Part shown: one piece after another, positions 8,105 through 15,896 of the stretch
Layout of the letters: each line of letters begins with the position of its first letter
Position numbering within the stretch: the stretch's first letter is position 1
Assembly: GCA_009925965.1 (NCBI GenBank)
Contig: RFPW01000030.1
Location: 1-16,045 of the forward strand
Length of the DNA: 16,045 nt
Direction of reading: 5' to 3'
Source of the DNA: Betaproteobacteria bacterium
GTDB taxonomy: Bacteria > Pseudomonadota > Gammaproteobacteria > Burkholderiales > Burkholderiaceae_E
Translations under genes and position numbers: made by a program
The notes under the pieces: generated by a model
What the model was told of the DNA's origin: nothing
Database searches by the model: none
Seen by the model: the letters and a program-made list of their open reading frames with translations, nothing else

Positions 8105-9473
8105 GTCAACCCTCACGGCGCCGTCGGCATTCACGTCCTGGCTGCAGCGCCTCGAGGCGCTTGATCCGACTCGGATCCGACTCGGCCTCGAGCGAGTCGC
8201 AGCGGTCGCAAAAACCTTGGGACTTGGGCGGCCGGCGCCGACGGTGATCACGGTTGCCGGGACCAATGGCAAGGGTTCGACCTGCGCCATGCTCGAGGCG
8301 ATCCTTCGGGCCGCCGGGTTCCGCACGGGGCTCTACACCAGTCCTCATCTGCTGCGATTTGAGGAGCGTGCCCGGATCAACGGCGTCTCGGTGACGCCTG
8401 AGTCCCTGGTTGAGCAATTTGAAGTCGTTGAAGCCGCTGCGCTCGCGACAAAGGACGGCACCAACATTGCCACCAACGGTGCCACCAACGCTGCCACCAA
8501 CGCTGCCACGAACGGTGCCACTAATGACGGCACGGCACTGACGTATTTTGAATTCACGACCCTTTCGATTTTGCGGCTCTTTGAACAGACCGAACTCGAT
8601 GTGGCAATTCTCGAGGTGGGTCTTGGTGGCCGTTTAGATGCGGTCAATTGGGTCGACGCGGATTGTGCGATTCTGACTTGCGTCGATATCGATCACGCGG
8701 CGCTTCTCGGGCCAGATCGGGAGTCGATTGGATTTGAAAAAGCCGCTGTTTTTCGGAGTGGTCGGCCCGCCATCGTTGCGGATCCGGTGCCGCCACAGTC
8801 CGTAACAGACTATGCGCGCAAGATTGGGGCCGATCTCTGGCAGTTTGGCCAGGACTTCAACTATGCCGGCGATCGCCAGCAGTGGGGTTATGGTGGACGG
8901 TTATTGCGGCGCAATAGCCTTGCCTATCCGGCACTGCGCGGTGCCAATCAGCTCATTAATGCGTCGGCAGCGCTAGCCGCGCTCGAATCGCTGCGCGATC
9001 GACTACCCGTCCCGGTTCAGGCCATCCGCGAGGGCTTGGCCTGCGTTGAACTGCCAGGGCGATTTCAGGTGCTGCCAGGGCGTCCAACTGTCGTGCTCGA
9101 CGTTGGCCATAACCCGCATGCGGCGGCACATCTGGCGGCCAATCTGGACCAGATGGGATACCACCCGTTCACTTGGGCCGTGTTTGGGATGTTGAAGGAC
9201 AAGGACGTCGATGGCGTGATCCGCGCACTGGCGAGCCGGGTCGACCACTGGATACCCGTCGATCTGCCAGGGCCCCGAGGCGCAAGTGCTGAGTGGCTGA
9301 CGGCGCGACTCCAGGCACTGGGGGTCGGTGCTGGCTCTGATCGAAGTATCGAAGCGCAACCCAGTCCGCGTGAGGGGTTGAGCGCGGCCCGACTGCGGGC
9401 AGGAGCGGATGATAGAATTCTGGTCTTGGGGTCGTTTCTGACGGTTGCAGACGTCATTTCGGATCGTCCCTAG
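8097..9473 (+). CDS. folC: Bifunctional folylpolyglutamate synthase / dihydrofolate synthase
   Basis: Adds glutamate to dihydropteroate and to folates, an essential cytosolic step. The 458-residue product is a Mur-ligase-family enzyme. It has the P-loop GTNGKGS (55-61), YTSPHLLRFEERARING, LTYFEFTTL (148-156), LEVGLGGRLDA (172-182), the probable carbamylated lysine in IGFEKAAVF (Lys215), LPGRFQV, and VLDVGHNPHAA. No ATG or GTG occurs in frame before the P-loop. The best start is TTG at 8097, overlapping the accD stop by eight bases, and residues from TSWLQRLE onward already match the family. Residues 121-144 are a tandem Ala-Thr-Asn-Gly/Ala repeat inserted between two conserved blocks where E. 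coli FolC has only a few residues. The start codon is the least certain part. Confidence 0.94.
   Translation: MSESTLTAPSAFTSWLQRLEALDPTRIRLGLERVAAVAKTLGLGRPAPTVITVAGTNGKGSTCAMLEAILRAAGFRTGLYTSPHLLRFEERARINGVSVTPESLVEQFEVVEAAALATKDGTNIATNGATNAATNAATNGATNDGTALTYFEFTTLSILRLFEQTELDVAILEVGLGGRLDAVNWVDADCAILTCVDIDHAALLGPDRESIGFEKAAVFRSGRPAIVADPVPPQSVTDYARKIGADLWQFGQDFNYAGDRQQWGYGGRLLRRNSLAYPALRGANQLINASAALAALESLRDRLPVPVQAIREGLACVELPGRFQVLPGRPTVVLDVGHNPHAAAHLAANLDQMGYHPFTWAVFGMLKDKDVDGVIRALASRVDHWIPVDLPGPRGASAEWLTARLQALGVGAGSDRSIEAQPSPREGLSAARLRAGADDRILVLGSFLTVADVISDRP
8457..8528 (+). repeat. Six-copy 12-bp in-frame tandem repeat in folC
   Basis: Six 12-base units with consensus GCCACCAACGST. The four middle units (8469-8516) differ only in a Gly/Ala codon switch and one third-position change; the outer two are more diverged. 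The repeat encodes (Ala-Thr-Asn-Gly/Ala)n at FolC residues 121-144. A unit of four codons means copy-number change keeps the reading frame. Confidence 0.95.
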
Positions 9474-9503
9474 CATCCCGTTCCCAGGTCTTGAACCCGA
9501 GTC

Positions 9504-10622
9504 ATGTCCGAACGTAAGACCCCTGTTGGAGAGGCTGAAGACCCCGGGTTGCTCCAAAAGAAGCGCGCACGCCGCCGTCTGATTGGGGCCGTGACATTCG
9601 CCGCGGTGGCCGCTCTTGTCTTGTCGTTCGCACTGGATCAAGAGCCTCGTCCATTGCGGGAAGACCTTGTCCTGAAAATGCCCGCACGCGAAGCGGGTGA
9701 CTCTCGGACGGGTGGCGGAGCAGTTGATCGGGAGGCCGCGCTCACCCCACCGCCCGATGATGGTCCGGAACGGGTCGAGGTTGCTCGTCCCTCGAAGAGC
9801 GATTCCCGTTCGTCCCAAAGCGCTGTGTCGCTGGCACCGGCCTTGCCGCCCCCTGTCGCCATGCCGCCCGTTCTCACGCCGACTCCTGCTACGCCTCCTG
9901 TGACCACGCCCGCGATTGCTGTTGCTCCATCTGTGCAGGGCAATGCCAATGCGGGCGCGGTGATCGACTCCAGCGTTAATCCACCGCAGGTGATCACTCC
10001 GCCAAGTGCAGCGTTGCCCTCCGTGTTTGCGCCGTTTCCCGATGCCCCCCCGCCGCCTCCCGCGAAGGGCGGGAAAGTCGAACCCAAGGCTGAATCGAAG
10101 CCCGAGCCCAAACCTAAGCCAGAGCCGAAGCCGGAAAAGAAACCCGAACCGAAACCCGAACCGAAGCCTGAGAAGAGGCCCGAACCGAAGCCCGAGAAAA
10201 AGCCTGAGCCTAAGCCAGAAAAGAGGCCAGAGCCCAAGCCAGAACCGAAACGCGAGACGGGTGCGGTTTCTGGCTCCGGATCGGGTAATGATGCCGACGG
10301 AGATGATGCGATCGCCCAGATTGCAAAGTCGCGAGCGGCGCAGGAAAGCGGCGTTAGCCGACCAGCCACATCGGTTGCGCCTGCAAAGTCTGGGCCTTAT
10401 CGACTGCAGGTCGGTGCATTCAGTTCGGCGGCGGCAGCCGAATCCGCTATTGCAAAGCTCAAAGCCGCCGGGTTTTCTGCGTCCAGAGAAACCGTTCGAG
10501 GTTCCGGCGGAGCAGAATTGATCCGGGTTCGGACCGGGTCGTACGCCGATCGCGCGGCTGCTCAGCGGGCCCACGATGCGTTGCAGGCCCGGGGGGTGAG
10601 TACGACGGTGATTGCGCCTTGA
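9504..10622 (+). CDS. SPOR-domain cell-division protein with EPKP spacer (DedD-like)
   Basis: A single-pass inner-membrane protein in the dedD position between folC and cvpA. Residues 18-25 are basic (KKRARRRL) and precede a membrane helix at about 27-43, giving a cytoplasmic N terminus and periplasmic remainder. Residues 80-190 are Pro/Ala-rich, and 193-250 are repeated EPKP/EKKP/EKRP units like the periplasm-spanning arm of TonB. A SPOR domain follows at about 297-370 (YRLQVGAFSSAAAAESAIAK, then LIRVRTGSYADRAAAQRA). SPOR domains bind denuded glycan strands at the division septum, so a septal role is likely. Total length is 372 residues, longer than E. coli DedD (about 220), mainly because of the spacer. 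cvpA follows seven bases after the stop. Confidence 0.88.
   Translation: MSERKTPVGEAEDPGLLQKKRARRRLIGAVTFAAVAALVLSFALDQEPRPLREDLVLKMPAREAGDSRTGGGAVDREAALTPPPDDGPERVEVARPSKSDSRSSQSAVSLAPALPPPVAMPPVLTPTPATPPVTTPAIAVAPSVQGNANAGAVIDSSVNPPQVITPPSAALPSVFAPFPDAPPPPPAKGGKVEPKAESKPEPKPKPEPKPEKKPEPKPEPKPEKRPEPKPEKKPEPKPEKRPEPKPEPKRETGAVSGSGSGNDADGDDAIAQIAKSRAAQESGVSRPATSVAPAKSGPYRLQVGAFSSAAAAESAIAKLKAAGFSASRETVRGSGGAELIRVRTGSYADRAAAQRAHDALQARGVSTTVIAP
10080..10253 (+). repeat. EPKP-coding repeat in the SPOR-protein gene
   Basis: About 58 codons of repeated Glu-Pro-Lys-Pro, Glu-Lys-Lys-Pro and Glu-Lys-Arg-Pro units. The DNA uses mixed synonymous codons (CCC/CCG/CCT/CCA, AAA/AAG), so the repeat is conserved at protein level more than at DNA level. 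This suggests an old, selected spacer and not a recent slippage expansion. Confidence 0.9.
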
Positions 10623-10629
10623 TCGAACG

Positions 10630-11175
10630 ATGGTCGATCTGAGCCAGTTCACGGCCTGGGATTGGCTGGTCGTGCTGATCGCCATGACTTCGGTCATTTT
10701 TGGATTTTGGCGCGGTCTCGTGCGCACTGCGGCTGGATTGCTGGCGTGGGTTGGCGCATTCTTCTTGGCGCCATTGGGTGTCACGGTGCTTGCACCAGTG
10801 TTTGGGGGCGTGCCCTCCTGGGTTTTGCTGGCGCTCGGTTTTCTTCTCGGGTTCGTCGTGATCCAGTTAGGCGGAGCGTTGCTGGCGCGCTTGGTTCAAG
10901 GGGTGGGGCTTGGCGGGGTCGACCGCTTGCTCGGTGCGGTTCTGGGCCTGGCGCGCGCCTTGGCGATTGCGGCCTTGCTGGCGACGGCGGGCGTTGCATT
11001 GGGACTGGATCGCTCGCCTTCCTGGCAGGACGCGCGCTGCAGGCCCTTACTCGAACAACTGATTGATCTCGTTTACGGTCGCTTAGGTGACCGACTGCCG
11101 CGTCGATCTCCGGAGCCTCGTCCTGTCTCTAATTCGACGGATGCCGATCGTGACGGCATGATGACGATCCGTTGA
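10630..11175 (+). CDS. cvpA: CvpA family membrane protein
   Basis: Inner-membrane protein of the CvpA family, first described as needed for colicin V production and generally encoded next to purF; its biochemical role is unsettled. The 181-residue product has four probable membrane helices at about 11-28, 33-54, 62-84 and 102-124. The family landmarks are WDWLVVLIA, FGFWRGLVRTAAGL (24-37) and GGVDRLLGAVLGLARA (95-110). The charged tail from about 127 is probably cytoplasmic. ATG at 10630 is chosen over the in-frame TTG at 10612, which would lie inside the SPOR gene and adds no family sequence. purF begins 44 bases downstream. Confidence 0.93.
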   Translation: MVDLSQFTAWDWLVVLIAMTSVIFGFWRGLVRTAAGLLAWVGAFFLAPLGVTVLAPVFGGVPSWVLLALGFLLGFVVIQLGGALLARLVQGVGLGGVDRLLGAVLGLARALAIAALLATAGVALGLDRSPSWQDARCRPLLEQLIDLVYGRLGDRLPRRSPEPRPVSNSTDADRDGMMTIR

Positions 11176-11219
11176 ACGCGCATCGTCGCGCATTGTTGAC
11201 TATTTTGGGCTGACTCCTC

Positions 11220-12752
11220 ATGTGCGGCATCCTCGGCATCGTTGCCAAGACCCCGGTTAATCAGGTGCTGTATGACGGCTTGCTGCTGCTCCAGCACCGT
11301 GGCCAAGATGCGGCCGGCATCGCGACATCGCAGGGGCATTCGTTTCATATGCACAAGGCAAATGGTCTTGTGCGCGATGTTTTTCGCACCCGCAACATGC
11401 GCTCATTGCCTGGAATGACCGGCATCGCCCATGTGCGCTACCCGACGGCAGGCAGCGCCTCAAATTCTGAAGAAGCGCAACCGTTTTATGTCAATGCCCC
11501 GTTTGGGTTATTGCTCGCGCATAACGGCAACCTGATCAATGGTGCTGAACTCAAGCAGGACATGTTCTTGCGCGATCGTCGGCACGTCAACACGGACAGT
11601 GATTCGGAAGTCTTGCTGAATGTGCTCGCGCACGAGTTGCAGGCCTCCAGTCAGGCGATCACGCCCGACCCGGAAACAGTGTTTGGTGCCGTCGAGCGAC
11701 TCCATCTGCGGGTCCGCGGTGCCTACGCCTGCGTCGTACAGATCGCTGGGCTTGGTTTGCTCGCCTTTCGTGATCCGTTTGGTATTCGCCCGCTCTGTTA
11801 CGGCACTGCCGAGACGGCAGCCGGGACCGACTATCTTGTGGCGAGCGAATCCGCAGCGCTCGAAGGCCTGGGGTTCCGTTTAGAGCGGGATATTGCCCCC
11901 GGCGAAGCCGTTTTGATTGATCTCGATGGCCGTTTGCATACCCGCAACTGCGCCGCGAAGGCCGTACTAAATCCTTGTATTTTTGAGTATGTTTATTTTG
12001 CCCGTCCAGATTCGTTGATCGATGGTGCGTCCGTCTATGCCACCCGACTCAAGATGGGGGAGTACCTGGCGCGCCGTGTTGAGAACGAGCTTCGACTTGG
12101 TGACATCGATGTCGTGATGCCGATCCCTGAAACCTCGCGGCCCGCCGCGATGCAACTCGCGATGAAACTGGGCATCGACTATCGTGAAGGATTCTTGAAG
12201 AACCGCTATGTCGGGCGCACATTCATCATGCCGGGGCAGTTCACCCGCAAGAAAAGTGTTCGACAGAAGTTGAATGCGATGAGCGTTGAGTTTCGCGGCA
12301 AGAATGTGCTTCTGGTCGATGATTCGATCGTGCGCGGGACGACCTCGCAGGAGATCGTCCAGATGGCTCGTGATGCGGGCGCCAATCGAGTTTATTTTGC
12401 CTCGGCGGCTCCGCCGGTCCGCTTTCCCAATGTGTATGGCATCGATATGCCTACCCGTAACGAGTTGATCGCACATGATCGCGACCAGGACGGCGTGCGC
12501 CAGGCGATTGGGGCCGACGCGCTTGTCTATCAGAGCGTCGCCGATCTGGCCCAGTCGGTTCGGGACATCAATCCCCAAATCGAGCGGTTTGATTCCAGTT
12601 GTTTTGACGGGATCTATGTGACCGGGGATGTCAGCACAAGTTATCTTGATCGCATCGAGGCCCACCGCCAGGCTTACAGTGCAGGACGTTCGGGTCAGGA
12701 TGACGAGCCCGATCGTGGGCGCCTTGACCTGCAGGCACCGGCCGAAGCTTGA
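11220..12752 (+). CDS. purF: Amidophosphoribosyltransferase
   Basis: First committed enzyme of purine synthesis: glutamine plus PRPP gives 5-phosphoribosylamine. The product starts Met-Cys-Gly-Ile, so removal of Met exposes the Cys2 nucleophile of the Ntn glutaminase domain. LLLQHRGQDAAGIA, the glutamine-site HVRYPTAG (71-78) and HNGNLING follow. The C-terminal phosphoribosyltransferase domain has EYVYFARPDS (256-265), VMPIPETSRPAA, KNRYVGRTFI and the PRPP motif VLLVDDSIVRGTT (363-375). Length is 510 residues against about 505 in E. coli. The start codon is fixed by the Cys2 requirement even though no good Shine-Dalgarno sequence precedes it. The stop overlaps a TTG in the metZ frame. Confidence 0.97.
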   Translation: MCGILGIVAKTPVNQVLYDGLLLLQHRGQDAAGIATSQGHSFHMHKANGLVRDVFRTRNMRSLPGMTGIAHVRYPTAGSASNSEEAQPFYVNAPFGLLLAHNGNLINGAELKQDMFLRDRRHVNTDSDSEVLLNVLAHELQASSQAITPDPETVFGAVERLHLRVRGAYACVVQIAGLGLLAFRDPFGIRPLCYGTAETAAGTDYLVASESAALEGLGFRLERDIAPGEAVLIDLDGRLHTRNCAAKAVLNPCIFEYVYFARPDSLIDGASVYATRLKMGEYLARRVENELRLGDIDVVMPIPETSRPAAMQLAMKLGIDYREGFLKNRYVGRTFIMPGQFTRKKSVRQKLNAMSVEFRGKNVLLVDDSIVRGTTSQEIVQMARDAGANRVYFASAAPPVRFPNVYGIDMPTRNELIAHDRDQDGVRQAIGADALVYQSVADLAQSVRDINPQIERFDSSCFDGIYVTGDVSTSYLDRIEAHRQAYSAGRSGQDDEPDRGRLDLQAPAEA

Positions 12753-12764
12753 ATGACCACGCCC

Positions 12765-12770
12765 AGGAAG
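12765..12770 (+). promoter_or_regulatory. Ribosome binding site deciding the metZ start
   Basis: AGGAAG lies downstream of the purF stop and about six bases before ATG 12776. It favours that ATG over the TTG at 12749 that overlaps the purF stop codon. Confidence 0.7.
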
Positions 12771-12775
12771 ACCGT

Positions 12776-14068
12776 ATGAAGCATCTCGACCCCGATCTGT
12801 CCTTTGAAACCCGTTCTGTTCGGGCGGGTTCGATGCGCAGTTCATTTGGTGAGCATTCCGAGGCGATCTTCTTGACCTCGAGTTTTGTCTGTCAGAACGC
12901 GGCGCAGGCGGCGGCTGTGTTCTCTGGCGATGTCGAGGGCTTTGTTTACTCTCGTGCCGGCAACCCGACCAATGCCATGTTTGAGGCGCGACTGGCGTCT
13001 CTGGAGGGTGGTGAGGCCTGCATCAGTGCCGCATCTGGCATGGCAGCGATTCAGTCGACCGTCATGGCCCTCGCTGCGGCCGGTGATCATCTCGTGGTTT
13101 CGACGTCGGTCTTCGGCGCGACCGTGCAACTTTTCACCTCGATTTTGCCCCGCTTTGGGATCGAGACGACGTGGGTGCCACTGACCGATCCACAGGCGTG
13201 GGCGGATGCCATCCGACCGAACACCAAGATGTTGTTCCTTGAGACGCCTTCGAACCCCTTAATGGAAGTGGCTGATCTTGACGCCTTATCGAAGGTGGCC
13301 CGCGCCGCAGGTGTTCCGTTGGTGGTTGATAACTGTATCTGTACTCCAGCCCTGCAGCGCCCGCTCGAGCAGGGCGCAGATATCGTGATTCACTCCGCTA
13401 CGAAGTATCTGGATGGCCAAGGCCGTGTGTTGGGAGGGGCAGTTGTCGGTTCGAAGGATTTCATCGACGGTCGTTTGCGACCGATGATGCGCACCACAGG
13501 CGCCGTGCTATCGCCGTTCAACGCCTGGGTTCTGCTGCGCGGGATGGAGACCGTTTCGTTGCGGGTACGCCAGCAGTCAGCGAATGCGCTAGCTCTCGCT
13601 CGCCTGCTTGAGGCCCATCCTCAAATCGAGCGGGTTTATTACCCGGGTTGTGAAAGTCACCCGCAGTTTGAACTGGCCGCCCGACAACAGTCTGCCGGCG
13701 GCGCAGTGCTTTCATTTGCCTTGCGGGTCGATCCCGACATGCTCGGTTCGGCGGGCGATGCGCCGACGGATATTCCCGCCGGTGGTCAGGCGGGTGTTTT
13801 TTTGAACCGGCGGGAGGCTCGATTACGCGAGCTTGCCTGGCGGGTGATCGACGCCTGTGAGCTGATTTCAATCACGGCCAATCTGGGCGATACCCGGAGC
13901 ACGATTACGCATCCCGCGACGACGACGCACGGGCGGATCACACCTTCGGCGCGCGCAGCCGCGGGAATCGGTCAAGGGCTCATGCGGGTTGCCGTTGGCC
14001 TGGAAGAACCACTGGATTTGTACCGCGATTTACAGCGCGGTCTGCCGCGGCCGAAACCGCTCGCTTAG
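12776..14068 (+). CDS. metZ: O-succinylhomoserine sulfhydrylase
   Basis: PLP-dependent Cys/Met-metabolism enzyme that makes homocysteine from an O-acylhomoserine and sulfide. The purF-metZ linkage and overall resemblance favour the succinylhomoserine-using MetZ type; substrate choice cannot be proven from sequence. ATG at 12776 is chosen because AGGAAG at 12765-12770 precedes it and the product then opens MKHLDPDLSFETRSVRAG; an in-frame TTG at 12749 overlapping the purF stop is the alternative. Landmarks are FVYSRAGNPT (56-65), SAASGMAA, FLETPSNPL (154-162), VVDNCICTP, the PLP lysine in HSATKYLDGQGR (Lys210), GAVLSPFNAWVLLRGMET, and ITANLGDTRSTITHPATTTH near the C terminus. At 430 residues it is longer than the usual 390-405, because of an inserted loop at about 319-350. 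Its 3' end overlaps the opposing tctA by 39 bases. Confidence 0.93.
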   Translation: MKHLDPDLSFETRSVRAGSMRSSFGEHSEAIFLTSSFVCQNAAQAAAVFSGDVEGFVYSRAGNPTNAMFEARLASLEGGEACISAASGMAAIQSTVMALAAAGDHLVVSTSVFGATVQLFTSILPRFGIETTWVPLTDPQAWADAIRPNTKMLFLETPSNPLMEVADLDALSKVARAAGVPLVVDNCICTPALQRPLEQGADIVIHSATKYLDGQGRVLGGAVVGSKDFIDGRLRPMMRTTGAVLSPFNAWVLLRGMETVSLRVRQQSANALALARLLEAHPQIERVYYPGCESHPQFELAARQQSAGGAVLSFALRVDPDMLGSAGDAPTDIPAGGQAGVFLNRREARLRELAWRVIDACELISITANLGDTRSTITHPATTTHGRITPSARAAAGIGQGLMRVAVGLEEPLDLYRDLQRGLPRPKPLA

Positions 14069-15538
14069 GATCGGCCACAGCGCAATCAGGAGGGCCAGTC
14101 CGAGCAGGCTCGCGCTGATGGTCGAGGCGGTCAGGCCGCTCCATTGACCCTGACTGATTGCCAGAGCTCGGCGCAGTTGTCCTTCGGCCAAGGGGCCGAG
14201 GATGAGCCCGATCACGGCGGGGGCAAGAGGCCATCCCGATCGACGCATGCCGTAGCCGATCAGTCCGGCGCCTAGCAGTAACCATAGATCGAAGGCGGAT
14301 TGGCGCATGCCGTAGGTGCCGAGCATGGCGAAAACCACAATACCGGCGTAGAGCCAGCGTTTTGGAATTCCCAGCAGTCGGACCCATAATCCAACTAATG
14401 GCAGGTTGAGCGCCAACAAGACGATGTTGCCCACCAGAAGGCTGGCAATCAAGCCCCAGACGAGTTCGGGTTGGGTCACGAAGAGCAACGGCCCAGGTTG
14501 CAACCCGTATTGCTGAAACCCCGCGAGCATCATCGCTGCCGTGGCGGAAACCGGTAAACCAAGCGCGAGCATCGGGACCAGAGCGGCGGTGACCCCTGCA
14601 TTGTTCGCGGCTTCTGGTCCGGCGACCCCCTCAATGGCTCCGTGGCCGAAGGCTTCCGGGTTTTTGGAGAGGCGTTTTTCGACCGCATAGCTGAGGAAAG
14701 TCGGGATTTCGACCCCTCCGGCCGGGATACATCCAAAGGGAAAACCGATTGCGGTTCCGCGCAGCCAAGCTGGCCATGACCGACGCCAGTCGTCTGCGCT
14801 CATGCGAACCGGACCAGTTTGCAGGATGGATTCTTCTTCGTCTTCATGAACGGCGGCGTAGAGCGTCTCGCCGATCGCAAACAAGCCCATCGCCACCAAC
14901 GTGACCTCGATGCCATCAAAAAGCTCTGGGATGCCCATCGCAAGTCGGGGTTGGCCGGTTTGACCGTCGATGCCGACCAGTCCGGTTGCGATCCCGGCGA
15001 TCAGGGCGCCCGCCCCCTTCAGTCGGTCCTTGCCCAGAGTGACTGTCACGGTGACGAACGCAAGCGTCAGGAGAGCAAAGTATTCAGCGGGTCCGAATAA
15101 CAGTGCGATCTCGACCACCCAGGGGGCAAGCAGGGCGACGATGGCGGTTGCCAGCAAGCCCGCCACAAACGAACCAATGGCAGCAGTCGCGAGCGCGGGG
15201 CCAGCCCGACCGGCTCGGGCCATTCGGTTGCCCTCGAGTGAGGTCACGATGGACCCGGATTCGCCGGGTGTGTTGAGCAGGATTGCCGTGGTGGATCCCC
15301 CGTACATTGCGCCGTAGTAGACCCCGGCGAACATGATCATGGCGCCGGTTGGCTCGAGTTTGGCGGTCAGTGGCAGCAGTAATGCGAGGGTGACGGCGGG
15401 GCCAACACCAGGGAGGACGCCCACCGCGGTACCTAGCAGGCAACCTAGGAAGGCATAGAGCAGGTTATCGGGTGCAATCGCGACCAAGAGGCCATTGGCG
15501 AGCGCATTGAGAGCGGTCAGGGTGACCGAACTGTCCAT
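14030..15538 (-). CDS. tctA: Tripartite tricarboxylate transporter, large membrane subunit TctA
   Basis: Large permease subunit of a TTT-family secondary transporter, which works with a small membrane subunit (TctB) and a periplasmic binding protein (TctC) to import carboxylates. The 502-residue product matches the family in length. It is almost wholly hydrophobic with about ten or more membrane helices. Family motifs are GTAVGVLPGVGP (36-47), YYGAMYGGSTT (74-84), LLNTPGE, PAGGVEIPTFLSYAVEKRLS (272-291), and the second-half motif AIEGVAGPEAANNAG (301-315). It ends with TAA at 14030-14032, inside the metZ coding region on the other strand. A tctB fragment ends 30 bases upstream, consistent with a tctB-tctA operon. 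No tctC is visible in the window. Substrate cannot be told from the sequence. Confidence 0.95.
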   Translation of the reverse strand: MDSSVTLTALNALANGLLVAIAPDNLLYAFLGCLLGTAVGVLPGVGPAVTLALLLPLTAKLEPTGAMIMFAGVYYGAMYGGSTTAILLNTPGESGSIVTSLEGNRMARAGRAGPALATAAIGSFVAGLLATAIVALLAPWVVEIALLFGPAEYFALLTLAFVTVTVTLGKDRLKGAGALIAGIATGLVGIDGQTGQPRLAMGIPELFDGIEVTLVAMGLFAIGETLYAAVHEDEEESILQTGPVRMSADDWRRSWPAWLRGTAIGFPFGCIPAGGVEIPTFLSYAVEKRLSKNPEAFGHGAIEGVAGPEAANNAGVTAALVPMLALGLPVSATAAMMLAGFQQYGLQPGPLLFVTQPELVWGLIASLLVGNIVLLALNLPLVGLWVRLLGIPKRWLYAGIVVFAMLGTYGMRQSAFDLWLLLGAGLIGYGMRRSGWPLAPAVIGLILGPLAEGQLRRALAISQGQWSGLTASTISASLLGLALLIALWPILSERFRPRQTAL

Positions 15539-15700
15539 TCGATTTGATGCCTGGTGGGTTGGTTTTGATCAGGCCCCGGGCAGGGCGCTCAGGCAGCCTG
15601 CGGGCAGGCGAAGGCCTAGGCCGACGGTGAACAAAAACCACGTCGTTAGCGCAAAGGTGATGGCCACCGCAAAATCGCCTAGAAGAGTGCGGCCTCTGCG

Positions 15701-15736
15701 GCCACTGGTGTTGGTGGCGTCGCTATTAGTGGCGAC
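15701..15736 (-). repeat. Ala-Thr-Asn low-complexity insertion in tctB, akin to the folC repeat
   Basis: On the - strand this encodes VATNSDATNTSG between two helices of the TctB fragment. The units GCCACTAAT and GCCACCAAC are the same nine-base core as in the folC tandem repeat. Confidence 0.6.
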
Positions 15737-15896
15737 GCTGCCGGTGGTTGAATGGCGCGGAAACGCCTGCGCTGCCAGGACAAACGCGACGATCATTGCG
15801 GGTACAAAGCCGACGCGTTCGATGCCGAGGGCGCCGATGGCAACGGCTGCAAGTAGCCACCCCAGCGCATGGGTGCGGGTGGTTGTTGCGGCGGTT

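Noticed and set aside
7409..8326. 305-residue - strand frame opposite accD
   Set aside because: AccD on the + strand is unambiguous over the whole stretch; long antisense frames are common in GC-rich genes.
9638..10369. 243-residue - strand frame with Gly-Ser-Gly-Phe repeats
   Set aside because: The repeats are the reverse complement of the EPKP-coding stretch; no domain is recognisable apart from that.
9003..10784. 593-residue open frame on the - strand across folC, the SPOR gene and cvpA
   Set aside because: It lies antisense to three recognisable genes, its product is Arg/Gly/Ser-rich low complexity, and the EPKP repeat on the other strand explains the long openness.
11196..11201. TTGACT as a -35 box before purF
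   Set aside because: No acceptable -10 hexamer lies at 16-18 bases spacing; that position falls on the purF start codon.
14037..14060. GCGGT...ACCGC hairpin at the metZ/tctA junction as a shared terminator
   Set aside because: Five-base stem with a large loop, no T run on either strand, and it lies inside both coding regions.
14819..15317. + strand frames opposite tctA
   Set aside because: TctA motifs are continuous on the - strand and the + strand products resemble nothing.
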